64,000 bases of DNA, taken from Xylona heveae TC161. Its lineage: Eukaryota > Ascomycota > Xylonomycetes > Xylonales > Xylonaceae. The position numbers and the translations under genes are program-made. The stretch lies in contig NW_017264205.1 in assembly GCF_001619985.1 (NCBI RefSeq), positions 372,001 through 436,000 on the forward strand, given 5' to 3'. The notes below the pieces were generated by a model that worked only from the letters and a program-made list of their open reading frames with translations, did not search any database and was not told the origin of the DNA. Positions 1-11,225 of the stretch are shown in pieces (within the stretch, counting starts at the first letter, position 1; each line of letters starts with the position of its first letter).

Positions 1-3000
1 CACGTTTGCTGCAAGACTCGCTTGGCGGGAATGCTATAACTTATATGATTGCCTGCGTCACCCCAGCAGAGTTCCATCTCAGCGAAACACTCAATACTGT
101 TCAGGTGCGTATACCAAAACCGACAACCGTTGCGCGAAAATGAAGCACTGACGTGACCAGTATGCCCAACGTGCTCGGGCAATCCAAAGCAAGCCGCAAA
201 TACAACAGGTTTCGGATGAAGCAGACAAGCAAGCACTTATTGACCGACTGCGGGCAGAGGTTCAGTTTTTGCGAGACCAAATCCGTAATTCCGAGCGTGG
301 TGATAGGCGAAGCCATGTTTCTCAGTATCAAGGCGATAGGCAAAATGAGAGGCAAATGGAACTGCAAAACCAGCTGCTCGACGTTCAGGAGAATTATAAT
401 GCTCTGAGCCAGCGACACGCAAAACTCATCTCGGAGATGACAAAGGCGCGAGACAATGGGACTATTGACATCACACCTGAGACTAGTATCGGCGAGAGCG
501 CGGTGGACAGACTGAACAGGTCCAACTCATTTGCGGAAGCAGTGGAACAAGTCGTCTTGGAATATGAAAAGACAATCCAAAGCCTCGAGAATTCCCTGTC
601 GAGCACGCGTTCGTCTCTGGCCAATACCGAGAGTAACCTGCTCGAAAAAGAGACGAGATGTGCCTATGTGGAGACGATCAACCAACAACTCCAGCTTCGT
701 TTGCAAAAGCTGATGGATCGGGAGACAAGCACCGAAAGTTACTTGCGTGATCTTGAGACCAAGCTGGATGGCCAGACTTCAGGGGAAGAGAAGAACGCCG
801 CAATCATATCCGAGCTGCGCAAAGAGATTGCACGTATCCGCGAAAATGAGGCCAACTGTGAAGATTATATCTCCACTTTGGAAGAACGCCTTGCCGAAGC
901 TGATCAGGACGCTGAGCTTATGCATCGCGAGATTAGCCGCCTCGAGCATGTCATTGAACGTCAACGTAGTCTTGGAAAGCTGGACAATCTCCTTTACGAA
1001 CTCGATCACATGCAACAGAGTGATAAGGATTCTATTGCTGAGCATCTATCAAATGGAAACGTCATTGAAGCTGCCGAAACCGCTCAGAAACGAAAGTCGT
1101 CTTCAACGAGTCAGAGCGAGCCCAATGGCGTGCCAGAACACCAGGCCGATCTTCGAGACATTGAACAGGGCCAAAATTCTCCAAGCGTGATTAATGACGA
1201 ACAGGTTAGAACTGCCGAGGGAATAAAAGAAGAAATCGGCGAGGAATCGAAGGCGGATAGTCCGACCAGCTTAAGGGAAAGCCCCGGAGAGATCACCCCG
1301 ATAGAGGAAGAGCCCAAACAGATACAGGAGCCTTTGTTGGACACGCCCAATGACATCGACCAAGTTAAGGTTGCTGCTCGGGCTGTGGAATCGACTCAGA
1401 CACAGACGGAGCCTATAGCTGCGCAAGAAGAACAAGAAGCTCCGCAAGAAGCTCAAACGGCTGCCCAAGCTGAGGCTGTCGCTGAGAAACTTGCAAGTGT
1501 TACTCAGGAACTTTTTGATCTTCGTGTTGAGCACGACTCTACCGTAACAGACTACGATGTCCTTTCGGCCAAGTATGAGGAAGCTTTGCGCTCTCTGACC
1601 GAGCTGCGCGAGGAGGCCAATGCCACACGCAAAACGAATGCCGAAAGCCAGACACCTTCCGCCCCTTCGACCAGATCGGCGTCTTTTTTAGGGCAGAGGC
1701 TCGACGAACCCAACAGTGGAGAACAATCGCGGTCCTCGCGCTCACCCTCCTCGGAATTGTCCTCGCCTGGGGACTTGCCATCTATCGTCGAGCCTTCTGA
1801 ATTCCAGACTTCCCCCAAAGAGTCAGATAACGACGAGATTGCAGAAGTGCTCGAAAAGGAAAGAGCACTGGCTCTGAACATGGAGCATCTCAAGCAGATG
1901 CAATCTCAGAAAGACGAGAATATGGCGGCTTTAACCCAACAGTACGCTCATCTCCAGGAGCAGCATCAAGATACGCTTGATGTTGTTGAGATCCTGAAAG
2001 CTGAGGTACAACGGGCCAAGCTTGCGAATGAATCCTTTCCGAACCCATCGATTGTGCGCCGAAAATCGGGGCAGAATCTAGGCACAGTCGATCGCGCCCA
2101 CCGATCCTTTGCTTCGTTGCGGAATTTGGCTGCTGAGCAGTTTGAACGTCAACCGGATGTCATGCAGCACTTTGAGCTTAATCTCAATGCAGCAATGCAC
2201 GAGCTCTATTCGCGTTCGGAGAGAGTTCAGTCACTTGAATCAGAGCTCGCAGACATGAAGCGGGAGATGGAAACGAAGACGACTATTATTGCAGGACTTA
2301 CTCGAGAGAGGTCTAGTTTGAAATCATCTTCGCCAATCGACATTTCCATGGCTGCTTCTTTACGTGACCAGCTTTTGCAGAGCGAGAACGAGATTCGAGT
2401 TCTTCGGGAAGGTCACGCCGCCCGCGAGGAGGAACTATTGACCCAGATCAATTCTTTGAATTCTCTTATCGCGGAACGAGCGAATACAGACACTCCAGTG
2501 CTTGGCAATGTGCCTCAGCTGGAGGAAAGTGCTCCAATGCCAGGGCTCTATCCCGAAACGCCCTTGGGGAATCTCTCGGAGAGCAAGGAGCTTGGAGAAA
2601 CGCCAAGTGTAATTAGCAGCAATGAAGGCCAAAAGATTGCAAGTCTAGAGGAGGAACTTCATCAGTGGGAAGTCAAACACAGATCTGCAGTGGACTCGAT
2701 GCAGGCTTCTGAGAAGCAGTTGCTGGCGACCATTGCCGAACTGGAGATGGCAATCAAGACCTCAGAGCAGCCTGCCGAAACAACCACAATGGAGAGTCTA
2801 GAAAAGGAGAGCCCTGGCGAGGTTCCTCGGCACATTTTGGAAGAAGCAAATCTTGTGGAGTCTCTGCGCACTGAGATTGACGGACACAAGAAAGCTATAG
2901 ACGAGCGCAATGAGCGAATCTCTCTTCTTCAAGACTCTCAAGCAGAATGGCAGAAGAGGTACGAAGAGAAAGTGGCTTTGAGCGATACCACTGAGGCAGA

Positions 3001-4345
3001 TGCTAGTTTGCTTCGTGATCTGGTGTCAAACCTTGAGAGGCAGATTGAAGAACAGAAATCAGCCGTTGCCTTTCATCAGCAAGGCCTGAAATCGTTGCAG
3101 GAAACCCACGCATCCGAGATTGAAAATGTTCGATCATCGATGCTCATAGAAGCTCAAGCTTCTACCGAAGTGAAACTCGCTGAGCAGACCGACAACTACC
3201 GTGAGAGGCTGGATGCGCTCGAACTGGATCTAGCTGCATCAAGGGGCGAGATGGCATCCTTGCTAGAGAACATGTCGGCCATTTTCAAAGAGGATTGCAG
3301 CGTTGACAAGATGCAGGAGCGAGTGCGAGTTCTCGCTAATGACAGAGACAATCTTCTAGCACAGCACGAAAAGGCATCTCTCGATCTGCAAGAAGCTACC
3401 AACCATGGAACGAAACTCCAAGAGAAAATTGAGGGGTATGAGAAGACTGTCGGCGAGCTCAGCGCGCTGAATGACGAGCTTGTCAATGAAATTGCGCGGG
3501 TTAGCGAAAAGGAGAGGAAGAGCTCTCGTCTAGTAGAAGAACTCGAGGAGCAACTTGCTTCAAATTTCGACCAGCATCAGATCGCCAGCAACAGGCTCTC
3601 GCTTTTGCAGAATGAGCGGAACGTACAACTCGAGGAGGCAATCATTGCTCGCGCTGAGGCAGAAAGGGAGCTTGATGCACATAAAAAGAAGATTGTCCAG
3701 CTTGAAGTGAGTCTCATTATAACCCCCATATCCACCGTTAAAGTCTCGTTGCTAATGAATCAGCACTTCCAGGCCCAACTTCGAGACCAAAGTAACGCCG
3801 AGTCGCGCAATTCCGGTACTGTGCCTGGCCACGAGCGGACCGACTCTGCCAATTCTCAGCTCCGCAAGAGCACATCCGTCGCATCTCTACCCTCACCTCC
3901 ACCTGCTATTCCACTGCCGCCTCTTCCAACGGCTAATGCACCTGCCGGCGCGCCTCCTGCTTCGGCACCGTCTTCTCGCCCGGCAAGTAAGGACCTGCTT
4001 GCGTCCCAGCTTGCAGAGGACCAAGAAACGCGTATTCGTACCATTGAGAAGCACCTCTTTGCAGAGAAGCAGCTTACGGCCACGCTCGAGGAAGCGCTCA
4101 TGGACCTCGAGTCCCAGTGCAACAAGGTCAAGGCCGATGTGGAAACATGGAAGAAGAAGGCATGGTCGTATGAGGACGAGATCAAAACTATGCAGAAAGA
4201 ACGTAATACGTCGCGTCTCTCTGTCCAGGCCGTCGAAGAAGAACGCCAAGCAAGGATGCAAGCAGAGGCCGCACGTGCTCATTTGGAAGAACGGATGAAT
4301 GCGATTAACAAAAAGAAGAAGAAGGGCAGCTTGAATTGCTTCTAG
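1..4345 (+). CDS. Kinesin-4-like motor protein, C-terminal part (5' end outside window)
   Basis: Microtubule motor. The first exon (bases 3-104) encodes the end of a kinesin motor domain: the [10 protein letters not shown] switch-region motif, then [10 protein letters not shown] and [15 protein letters not shown], the alpha6/neck entry. The wording (MIACV, ETLNT, YAxRA) resembles kinesin-4/KIF4-KIF21 more than kinesin-1. An intron at 105-160 separates it from a long exon starting at 161. About 1,400 residues of tail follow, almost all coiled coil, broken by acidic and Ser/Pro-rich linkers and a Pro-rich patch near 3890-3990. The protein ends [11 protein letters not shown], a basic patch with a cysteine three residues from the end. 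A 57-nt in-frame intron is likely at 3707-3763 (GTGAGT donor, GCTAAT branch, CAG acceptor); reading through it would also stay open. The family call is firm; the kinesin-4 subclass is inferred from few residues because most of the motor lies off the window. Confidence 0.88.
105..160 (+). other. Intron in kinesin gene
   Basis: GTGCGT donor and CCAG acceptor, with GCACTGACG branch-like sequence near the 3' end. Removing these 56 nt joins ...LNTVQ directly to YAQRARAIQ in frame, which restores the expected end of a kinesin motor domain. Confidence 0.85.
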
Positions 4346-5260
4346 TGGAACGCAATTCAGCGGCAGACAATTTATCATACGATTGTCATGTGTCTCTTTT
4401 TCTTCTTTTTGTTTTCTTCTTCTCCGTTTCAATTCCCTCTTTCGCTTCTTTGTTTTATATTCCTCCCTAAACGCTTTTATGTCTTTCTTCACTTCTCCCT
4501 TTTAGTATTCGGCTTCAACAGTTATTGCTTTGAACTTGCTTTTCGCCATGCTCATTTATAGCCACAAGGCACTAGTAGCTAGGCGTTGTGTGTTTGCGGT
4601 TTCTGATTACGCAAGAAGGCCTTGAATACTTTGATCATTTTCGTTGCTTTTTCACTTTGTTCTTTTTTTCCTTTCTTCTTCCTTTTTCTCTTTTTTTTTT
4701 TCTTCTTTCTCTCTAGCCCTCTTTTCCTCTTTTTCCTCCATCCGTTATTCAGCACTTTGCAGTTCCTCTAATCGTTGATTCAATCCCATCGTTTTCAAAA
4801 CTTGTCTTGCTTCAACTTTTTCCTGTCTCATTAGCATTCTACCCTTGTTCTTATTTCTCACGAGAAGATTCCCTTGATGCGATCCACGTCCCAGTTGTAA
4901 TTGTACTTTTAACTGTCTTTTATTTCTCTATTTTTCCACTATCCTTTTTTTCCCGTCCATTGAGCCCGGTTCTTTTCCTTTCTCTCCCTGTCTTCAATAG
5001 CCCCTTTGCTCACTTAAGCAGTCATTGTCTTTGGTCATTGTTTTCGCTCCAAATTACGTCTGTCTCTATTTATCCTGTCTCCGTCTCTTTCTATCAATTC
5101 TTTTGCTGTCTAATCTTCTTCTTCTTTATCAATTCCTTTGTTGTCTAGGCTTCTTTTTTCTTTTTTCTTTTTTTTTTTTTCTTTTTTTTTTCCATCAATT
5201 CCTTTCCTCTTTGTCTTTTATTACTTCATTGCTCTTAAGCCTAGACCACAATTCTTTAGC
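4346..5260 (+). other. Long pyrimidine-rich tract downstream of the kinesin gene
   Basis: Almost continuous C/T-rich DNA on the coding strand, with runs of T and TTC/TCT repeats (for example 4660-4740 and 5145-5210). The small open frames in it are low-complexity (Phe/Leu/Ser-rich) and look like by-products of the base bias. It probably holds the kinesin 3' UTR and polyadenylation region. No gene is seen. Confidence 0.6.
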
Positions 5261-6799
5261 AGAAGCCCCAGGGCTGGAGACGCCGGAGCCAGATGCAATA
5301 GGATAGATTTAGAGTGCTTGTTACTTGCATGACATGTTCCATTGTTTTGTCTGTCCACGTTGCATTATTGTTGACTTTCTATCGTAATGTGTCGCTTGTT
5401 GGATGTGTGGTTGTGTGGTTGTGTGGTCGTATTTTACGTGTCTTCATTTAGGTTCTATTAGCTGGTAGAGTGTTTATTCAATTTTTTTTTTCTTCTTGTT
5501 GGCTGTTCATAGGGTAAATCTTCAGATTGTCCTATAGCCGTTGTAGGATATGTCTTCTCTTCGTACTTCTGGCTGGTTGTAGGGCAGGTCCTGTTTGCAC
5601 GTCGTCATAGGGCATTCGAGGAATTGATCGCTTTTGTAGATCTGGCTTGGTCCTTGGTCCTTGGTCGCTTTGGCTTATAAAAGCGTTTGCGTTGTCTGTT
5701 CTAATCTAATTTCATTATAATAGGGATTTACCTTGTAGCATAACAGATTGGCCGCAGTGTACGATCATAAGATAGGATACCATTACCTTGCGGGAAAAGC
5801 AGGTTCTTCAACACTCTAGGTAGCCTACGAATAAGCTGTTACACAACCAAGAATTTTTCTTTGTAAAATATAAATCTTGTTACCATTAATTAAATGGCAC
5901 AGTGCACAGTATACAGTACTATTGTACATTATTACTAAATACCTACTGTTTTAACTATATTGTTACAAGTGCTTACTATATTTTAAGTGGTATAGCTACC
6001 TTGTTCTATTGTTCAAACTCTTGTACTGGAATATCTTCCTTTTCTGTGAAGCTAATTTGATGTGTTGTCGCTAGAGGCTTTTTCATTTTCATTTTCATTT
6101 TTCATTTTTTAGACGAACTTAAAGGAGAAGAATGTATTTATTTCTGTGTTTGTCTTCTGTGCCCTCAGTGCTGCAACCCAATGTTTACACTTGTGATACA
6201 CTTGTGAAGTTGTGGTAGTTGTGGTAGTTGGGTAATGTCACTCTGCACTCTGCATGCCGGAAGAATATACTTCCGTTGGTTTGTAGCAAGGTTAGGTGGC
6301 TCGGGCGGCCCTGGCGGCCTGGCGGGCTGCAGATACCGGGATACCACTCGCCAGTTGTAGTTGATCCGTAAGTTGATCCGATGCCCGATGCCGTCACGCG
6401 AAACGTCCAAGGGACAAGTAACGATTCAACTTGTACGGAGTACACACTGTTTGATACAACAGACAACAGACAACACGGCGCTGTCTGGCCCACCTGCACC
6501 ACGACTAAGTTATAGAGTTGATTCATTGAAAAGGTGAGTTACTTTTTTCGTATGTTTGTATTGGTTATCGTGTTGTTGTACAACATTGCAGCTTGTACAG
6601 TATTGCAGCATTGCAGCTTTCTTGTCATGTATAGTTTTGCGTAAAGCTTGTTCTGGATGATGCTTTGTTTGAGGTTCTGCGAGTTTACGTCCAATTGGTC
6701 TTTTACGTTTGCATTGTACTCAAAACCTATTGAGTTGAAAAAGCGCTGCTGGGCATGTACGTTGATGTATATTGAAGGTATGGAATCCATGGGTTGAGA

Positions 6800-6841
6800 G
6801 TGTCAGAACGTCAGAATGTCAGGACGTCAGGATGTCAGAGG
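6800..6841. repeat. Tandem repeat, 8-bp unit
   Basis: Five consecutive degenerate copies of an 8-mer of the form GTCAGAAC / GTCAGAAT / GTCAGGAC / GTCAGGAT / GTCAGAGG. The period is constant and the last bases vary. No known element is associated with it. Confidence 0.8.
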
Positions 6842-6937
6842 GGTAATATGGAGAGTGTTGATGTTGGAACCTCGGGCCTGGACGGGCATAGGGTGCTGAG
6901 GCGGTATTGAGGGGGGTGCTGCCTTGGGTTGCCCGGC

Positions 6938-7085
6938 ATTGCGTACAGAGAAAGAGATGAATTCGGGAAAGCGTATGGCAAAGAGATGAATCGCGGGAAC
7001 GCAATGCGTACAGCAAAAGAGAGGAATCGGAAATGCGTACAGCAAATCCGGACATACGAACAGCAAAAGAGATGGATTCTGGAAA
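6938..7085. repeat. Degenerate minisatellite, about 30-35 bp unit
   Basis: Several imperfect copies of a unit resembling GCGTACAGCAAAAGAGATGA followed by ATCGGGAAA. Copies differ by small insertions and substitutions, which suggests an old array. It starts 97 bp after the 8-bp repeat. Confidence 0.6.
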
Positions 7086-7101
7086 GGATATTCTACGACA
7101 A

Positions 7102-7255
7102 GAGGACAGCTATCCAGAAGCATAGGGTACACTCCACGCCTAGCACCTGCAGAGAGGGATGGGTATGTAGCTGTCATGGAATACAGACCTCCTGGGGTAT
7201 ACAACTATCATGGAATACGGACTCCTAGGGTACACAGCTATTACGAATATTCACC
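7102..7255. repeat. Degenerate minisatellite, about 33 bp unit
   Basis: Imperfect copies of a unit resembling AGCTATCATGGAATACGGAC then TCCTAGGGTACAC. The two central copies (about 7167-7232) are the best matched; flanking copies are more worn. It directly follows the previous array but has a different unit. Confidence 0.6.
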
Positions 7256-7742
7256 TTCTCGGTGTCCAATGCTGTGCACGCTCTCGCATGTTCTGACAAG
7301 GAGACACTGCTGGGTCCAATGCACATACACATCAAATGATGGGCGTCATGGCAATCCCATGTATACCGGCACGATTTTGTGCAAGGACACACGTTTCCGC
7401 TGGCTTCAAATGGACAGAGCATGTAGCATTGTCCTCCAGCAGAATGTGCCGCTCTGGTCTCTACGCCTTGCAGCGCTTTGAGTTTTATTTGTTTTTCGGC
7501 AGGCCTCATCATCTCTTCCTCTCATCTCCTCTCATCTCATCATCAGTACTCACGCGTTGAAGCAGACTCTTCAGCAGCATCCCTTTTCAAGGCCTGTGTT
7601 GTTATTCGAAGCTGTTTTTATCCCTTGTGTGCTCTTTCTCTTTATTATCTGCTGCTTGATTTTGTTTATTCCCTTCGTTTACTGCTTCTTTTCGAGTCTC
7701 TGTTGTGTTTTGAGATTTTGATCTTCGTTTTTCAAGTCAATC

Positions 7743-8624
7743 ATGCCGAAGAAGTCGAATAAGAAGTCTAACAAGAAGACAGCATCGAAGACAGCATCGA
7801 ACACTACGCCGGCGCCATCTGAACAGCCAGCCGGTACTACAGCTACCGTTCAATCGACCACTACGTCGGCGCCATCTCAGCAGCAATCCGGTACTGCAAC
7901 TACTGTTCCACCGGCTGCTCCATCGGCTGCTCCACCGGCTGAGATTTGTACAGCTAAGCCGTCGACTTGGACGACTGAGAAACTTCGCGACGAGCGCGAC
8001 CGAGCGATATTAGAACTGACTTTGCCGTTCCTTGCTCCTGTTCTGCTTACCACGTCCCGAAAGCATTGCTGCTGCTGTGGCCTGTCCCGCAAACAAGTCC
8101 GTCGATTAGAGAAACAGGAAGCAATTCACAGCAATCAATCACCGCCATCACCGCCACTACCGCCGCTGCCTCCTCCTCCTTCTGGATGTTCGTATTTGGC
8201 CTGTGAAGTGCCCGAATCGGCTTTCTATATCCCGCAAGGTATTATCGAGGCGGCCGGGAGCCTGGTAAACTTGCTGCCTCCCTACCCTCCTCCGACCGAC
8301 CCAATCAAGGTAAAGCGACTTATTGATAATTGTGAGAAGGTTATTTCACATTATAAGACTCTTGCTAAGAAGAGAGTGGTGATTGCCATCAAAAACTATA
8401 AAAAATTCGAGGAACTTGTCCGAAAGGACGAGGCTGGTACAACTGAAGCAGACGCGGCGAAGCAGGCCCTCCGCCTCAACGTCACGGCCAACTATTGCCT
8501 CAAAGAAGCAGATAAAGCCAGACGTAGGGCTGCAAATTACGTTGACAAGTTGGAATATCTCCAAAGCCTGAGCCTTGAAGATCCGCCGGAGCAAAATGGC
8601 GAAGGCTCGTCCGGAGTCGCCTAA
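7743..8624 (+). CDS. Uncharacterised Pro-rich protein, overlaps ALG2 start
   Basis: Single-exon frame of 293 residues. I do not recognise a family. Residues 1-75 are Lys/Ser/Thr/Pro-rich with repeated PAPS..Q.SGT and [10 protein letters not shown] motifs. A cluster of four cysteines followed by Gly (HCCCCGL, about residue 107) sits between basic residues and could be a lipidation or metal site, but this is a guess. A proline run ([14 protein letters not shown], about 135-148) follows. The C-terminal half (about 180-270) is predicted helical and Lys/Ala-rich, like a short coiled coil. The start context TCAATCATG is reasonable. The last 29 bases overlap the ALG2 start in another frame. It could be a separate gene or a long upstream frame on a shared transcript. 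Confidence 0.55.
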   Translation: MPKKSNKKSNKKTASKTASNTTPAPSEQPAGTTATVQSTTTSAPSQQQSGTATTVPPAAPSAAPPAEICTAKPSTWTTEKLRDERDRAILELTLPFLAPVLLTTSRKHCCCCGLSRKQVRRLEKQEAIHSNQSPPSPPLPPLPPPPSGCSYLACEVPESAFYIPQGIIEAAGSLVNLLPPYPPPTDPIKVKRLIDNCEKVISHYKTLAKKRVVIAIKNYKKFEELVRKDEAGTTEADAAKQALRLNVTANYCLKEADKARRRAANYVDKLEYLQSLSLEDPPEQNGEGSSGVA

Positions 8625-10189
8625 CCGTTTAAAAACCATTGCGTTTATTCACCCTGACCTCGGCATAGGCGGGGCTGAAAGGTTGGTCGTGGATGCCGCC
8701 GTGGGGTTGCAGGATCGTGTGGTGAGACATGGTCATCCTGGAGAAAAGTTTGATAGTATCAAGGAGGGCAACGATGGAAAGATAGTTGTGTTTACATCTT
8801 ATTGCGATAAAAATCATTGCTTTGACGAGGCTCGAGATGGTAAGCCTCATTCCATCTTCACCCTAATGAATATACATGCTAACGAACAAAGGTACTCTGG
8901 ACGTCCGCGTTCGCGGGGATAGTATCGTCCCGCCTCACATTTTCCGGCGTTTTTCAATTCTCTGCGCCATTCTTCGACAATTACATCTCGTCCTGCAGAC
9001 ATACTTCTCTGGTGAACTCGAGAAACTGCAGCCAGACGTCTTTTTCGTTGACCAACTGAGCGCTTGTTTGCCGCTACTTCGTCTTCTTTGTCCTAAATCC
9101 CGTATTCTCTTCTATTGTCATTTCCCAGACAAATTACTTGCGCAGAGAACAAGCTGGGTAAAAAGAATTTATCGGATCCCCTTCGACTGGTTCGAAGGCT
9201 GGACCATGGGAATGAGCGATGGCATTGTCGTCAACAGCCGTTTCACTCGAGGCGTCTTTGCAGAAGCATTCCCCTCACTCGCCAAAGCACGCATTGAGCC
9301 AGGCGTTGTCTATCCATGCGTTGATACATCTGACGTACCCACTGGGGAGAAACAAGAAATATGGCCGGGAAAGAAGGTCTTACTAAGTATTAACCGATTC
9401 GAAAGGAAGAAGGACGTTGGACTCGCCATCAGGGCATTTGCTGGATTAAGTGACAAGGATAAACAGCAATCCAGACTTGTCATTGCTGGTTAGCTTCCTG
9501 TCTTCTAGTTCTCTCCCTTTGCCTCTCACTCCACATCATTCTCCAGTATATGGAACACTAATTATATCTAACTATATACAGGTGGATACGACTACCGCGT
9601 TCACGAAAACGTCTCTTATCATTCCGAACTAGTCACACTTGCGGAAAAGCTGGGGCTCAAAACCGCGACAATGAAAAACATTGTATCCGCATCTAACATC
9701 GCCGCCGATGTCGACGTCCTTTTTCTTCTCTCTGTTCCTGCCACCCTGAAAACCACTCTTCTCAACTCCGCAAGTTTACTCTTGTACACACCTACTCGTG
9801 AACACTTTGGGATTGTCCCCATCGAAGCCATGCTCGCTGGCGTCCCCGTTCTTGCTGCCAATACTGGTGGCCCTCTAGAAACCGTCGTCGAAGGGAAAAC
9901 AGGCTGGCTCCGCCCTGTCGACAAGATTGAACAATGGACCGAAGTCATGGCCAAGGTCCTACACGGTCTCTCACAACCCGAGCTCAAACTCATGGGCGCG
10001 TCGGGTAAAGCTAGAGTACTTGAAGAATTCTCAAAAGTTAAAATGGCGGAGAGACTGGAGAATGAGATGCAGCGCTTGATTCAGAGTTCCCGGCATCCTG
10101 TCGATCAGACTGGACTGGTCGCATTGTTACTTTTCGTGGGGGCTGCGCTGGTGGGAGTATTTGCGTTGCTGTATGCAATGCTGAAGTAA
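8596..10189 (+). CDS. ALG2: Alpha-1,3/1,6-mannosyltransferase Alg2
   Basis: Adds the second and third mannoses (alpha-1,3 and alpha-1,6) to the dolichol-linked oligosaccharide on the cytosolic face of the ER; GT4 family. Visible marks: the N-terminal [33 protein letters not shown], the [16 protein letters not shown] motif, and the [11 protein letters not shown] (EX7E) nucleotide-sugar motif followed by [12 protein letters not shown]. The C-terminus ends in a hydrophobic segment (about 20 residues, [20 protein letters not shown]), a membrane anchor. Exons: 8596-8721, 8782-8839, 8892-9488, 9582-10189. The second and third introns are clear (CTAAC branch sites). The first (8722-8781, 60 nt) is in frame and weaker; splicing gives 462 residues, retention 482. 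The start is set by homology; it lies inside the 3' end of the upstream frame. Confidence 0.93.
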
Positions 10190-11225
10190 AGTCGTCAGAA
10201 CGTCCAAGTGTTTCAGCTTCTCTTTGCTCATATCCTTGCTTATTTCCATTCTTCTATCTTCGGTGGTTTTTTATTTCTCTATTGTTTTCTTTATTTCTTT
10301 CTTTTTCTATCTCTACGCCAGTCTCATTGCCTTTCTATCGTAATTCTACGTTGTCATTTCTTTTCTTGCTAGTCTACTCGTCTACTTGAAGCCAGGTCTG
10401 CTTCATCTTCCACTTCGGAAGTCTAGTCACATACTCGCATCAGCACATAGTCGGAAAGTATGCGATGGGGCGTACTTCAATGCAAATTTTTATTCATACT
10501 AAGCTATTCTAATACAATTATTTGCCGTGATCATGCCGTGTAAAATCATAATCGAGGAGTCCAGCTATAAGTACCTGATACAGTTGTAGGGAAGTGTTGC
10601 AAGCAGTATATTCAACATCACGTGACACCGCGTAGCCACTTCGCGTTTTTGGAGCCTTGCAAACGAGGAAGTGCTCTAGGCCTCCACGTTATTTTCGATA
10701 GGTGATGACGACAACAAAATCAAAATAAAGGGCCTCTTAAGGGACATGAACTAGAGCGCATTGACAAGGAGTGCCGAAATTTCCAGTGAAGGCGAATCAG
10801 CTACTGGCGGGCGTTGCTGGATTTCTAGTCGTTGACTGCAATGCGGATGATATAGCTAGATTGACGTGTCCGTCGTGTTTCTCTTCTTATTTTTCTTGTC
10901 TCCTTGTATCCTGACTATTTATTGTCGTCTTCTATCGCCATCTGCTTTTGAGTTTGTATACTGAGTGTTGCTGTCATTGGTTGTCTTCTGATTGCTTTAT
11001 ATTTTTGCTTCGTTAGGGTTTCACGTGCTTCTGTCGTGTTCCTCTTTCTTTTCAGTTTCTATCCTCAGCACTTGCTTTTCCTTTCGAACCTGAGTATTTG
11101 CTTTTCCTTTTATCCTGAATATCTGATGTCATCGGTTATCTTCTTTGTTTCTTGTTCTTGTATTACGGGGCCATCACTCCGGCAAAGTTTGGTGTCAGGG
11201 TGTCATGAGGATAGTCTGAGACATA
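10190..11225 (+). other. ALG2-EME1 intergenic region
   Basis: No gene seen. The first 140 bases are T/C-rich (ALG2 3' flank). A perfect TCACGTGA palindrome lies at 10618-10625 and a second CACGTG near 11022-11027. The last 360 bases are again pyrimidine-rich and include a degenerate direct repeat of about 30 bp (around 11045-11130, with TTGCTTTTCCTTT twice), probably the EME1 promoter and 5' UTR. Confidence 0.5.
10618..10625. promoter_or_regulatory. TCACGTGA palindrome upstream of EME1
   Basis: Perfect 8-bp palindrome containing the CACGTG E-box bound by Cbf1/CDE1-type bHLH factors in fungi. It lies about 600 bp before the EME1 start. Function is inferred from the motif alone. Confidence 0.35.

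Larger units (their letters stand above)
5261..7742. other. Gene-free intergenic region with tandem repeats
   Basis: No convincing coding frame on either strand. Contents: a TGTGTGGTTG-like short repeat near 5405-5430, a CATTTTCATTTT repeat near 6075-6110, a TACGGAGTA motif at 6434-6442, three adjacent minisatellites between about 6800 and 7255 (annotated separately), and a CTCATCTC-rich stretch at 7513-7545 that probably lies in the promoter or 5' UTR of the next gene. Confidence 0.5.

Noticed and set aside
5025-5332. Phe/Leu-rich small open frames in the pyrimidine tract
   Set aside because: Composition is fully explained by T/C bias of the DNA; they look like membrane peptides only for that reason.
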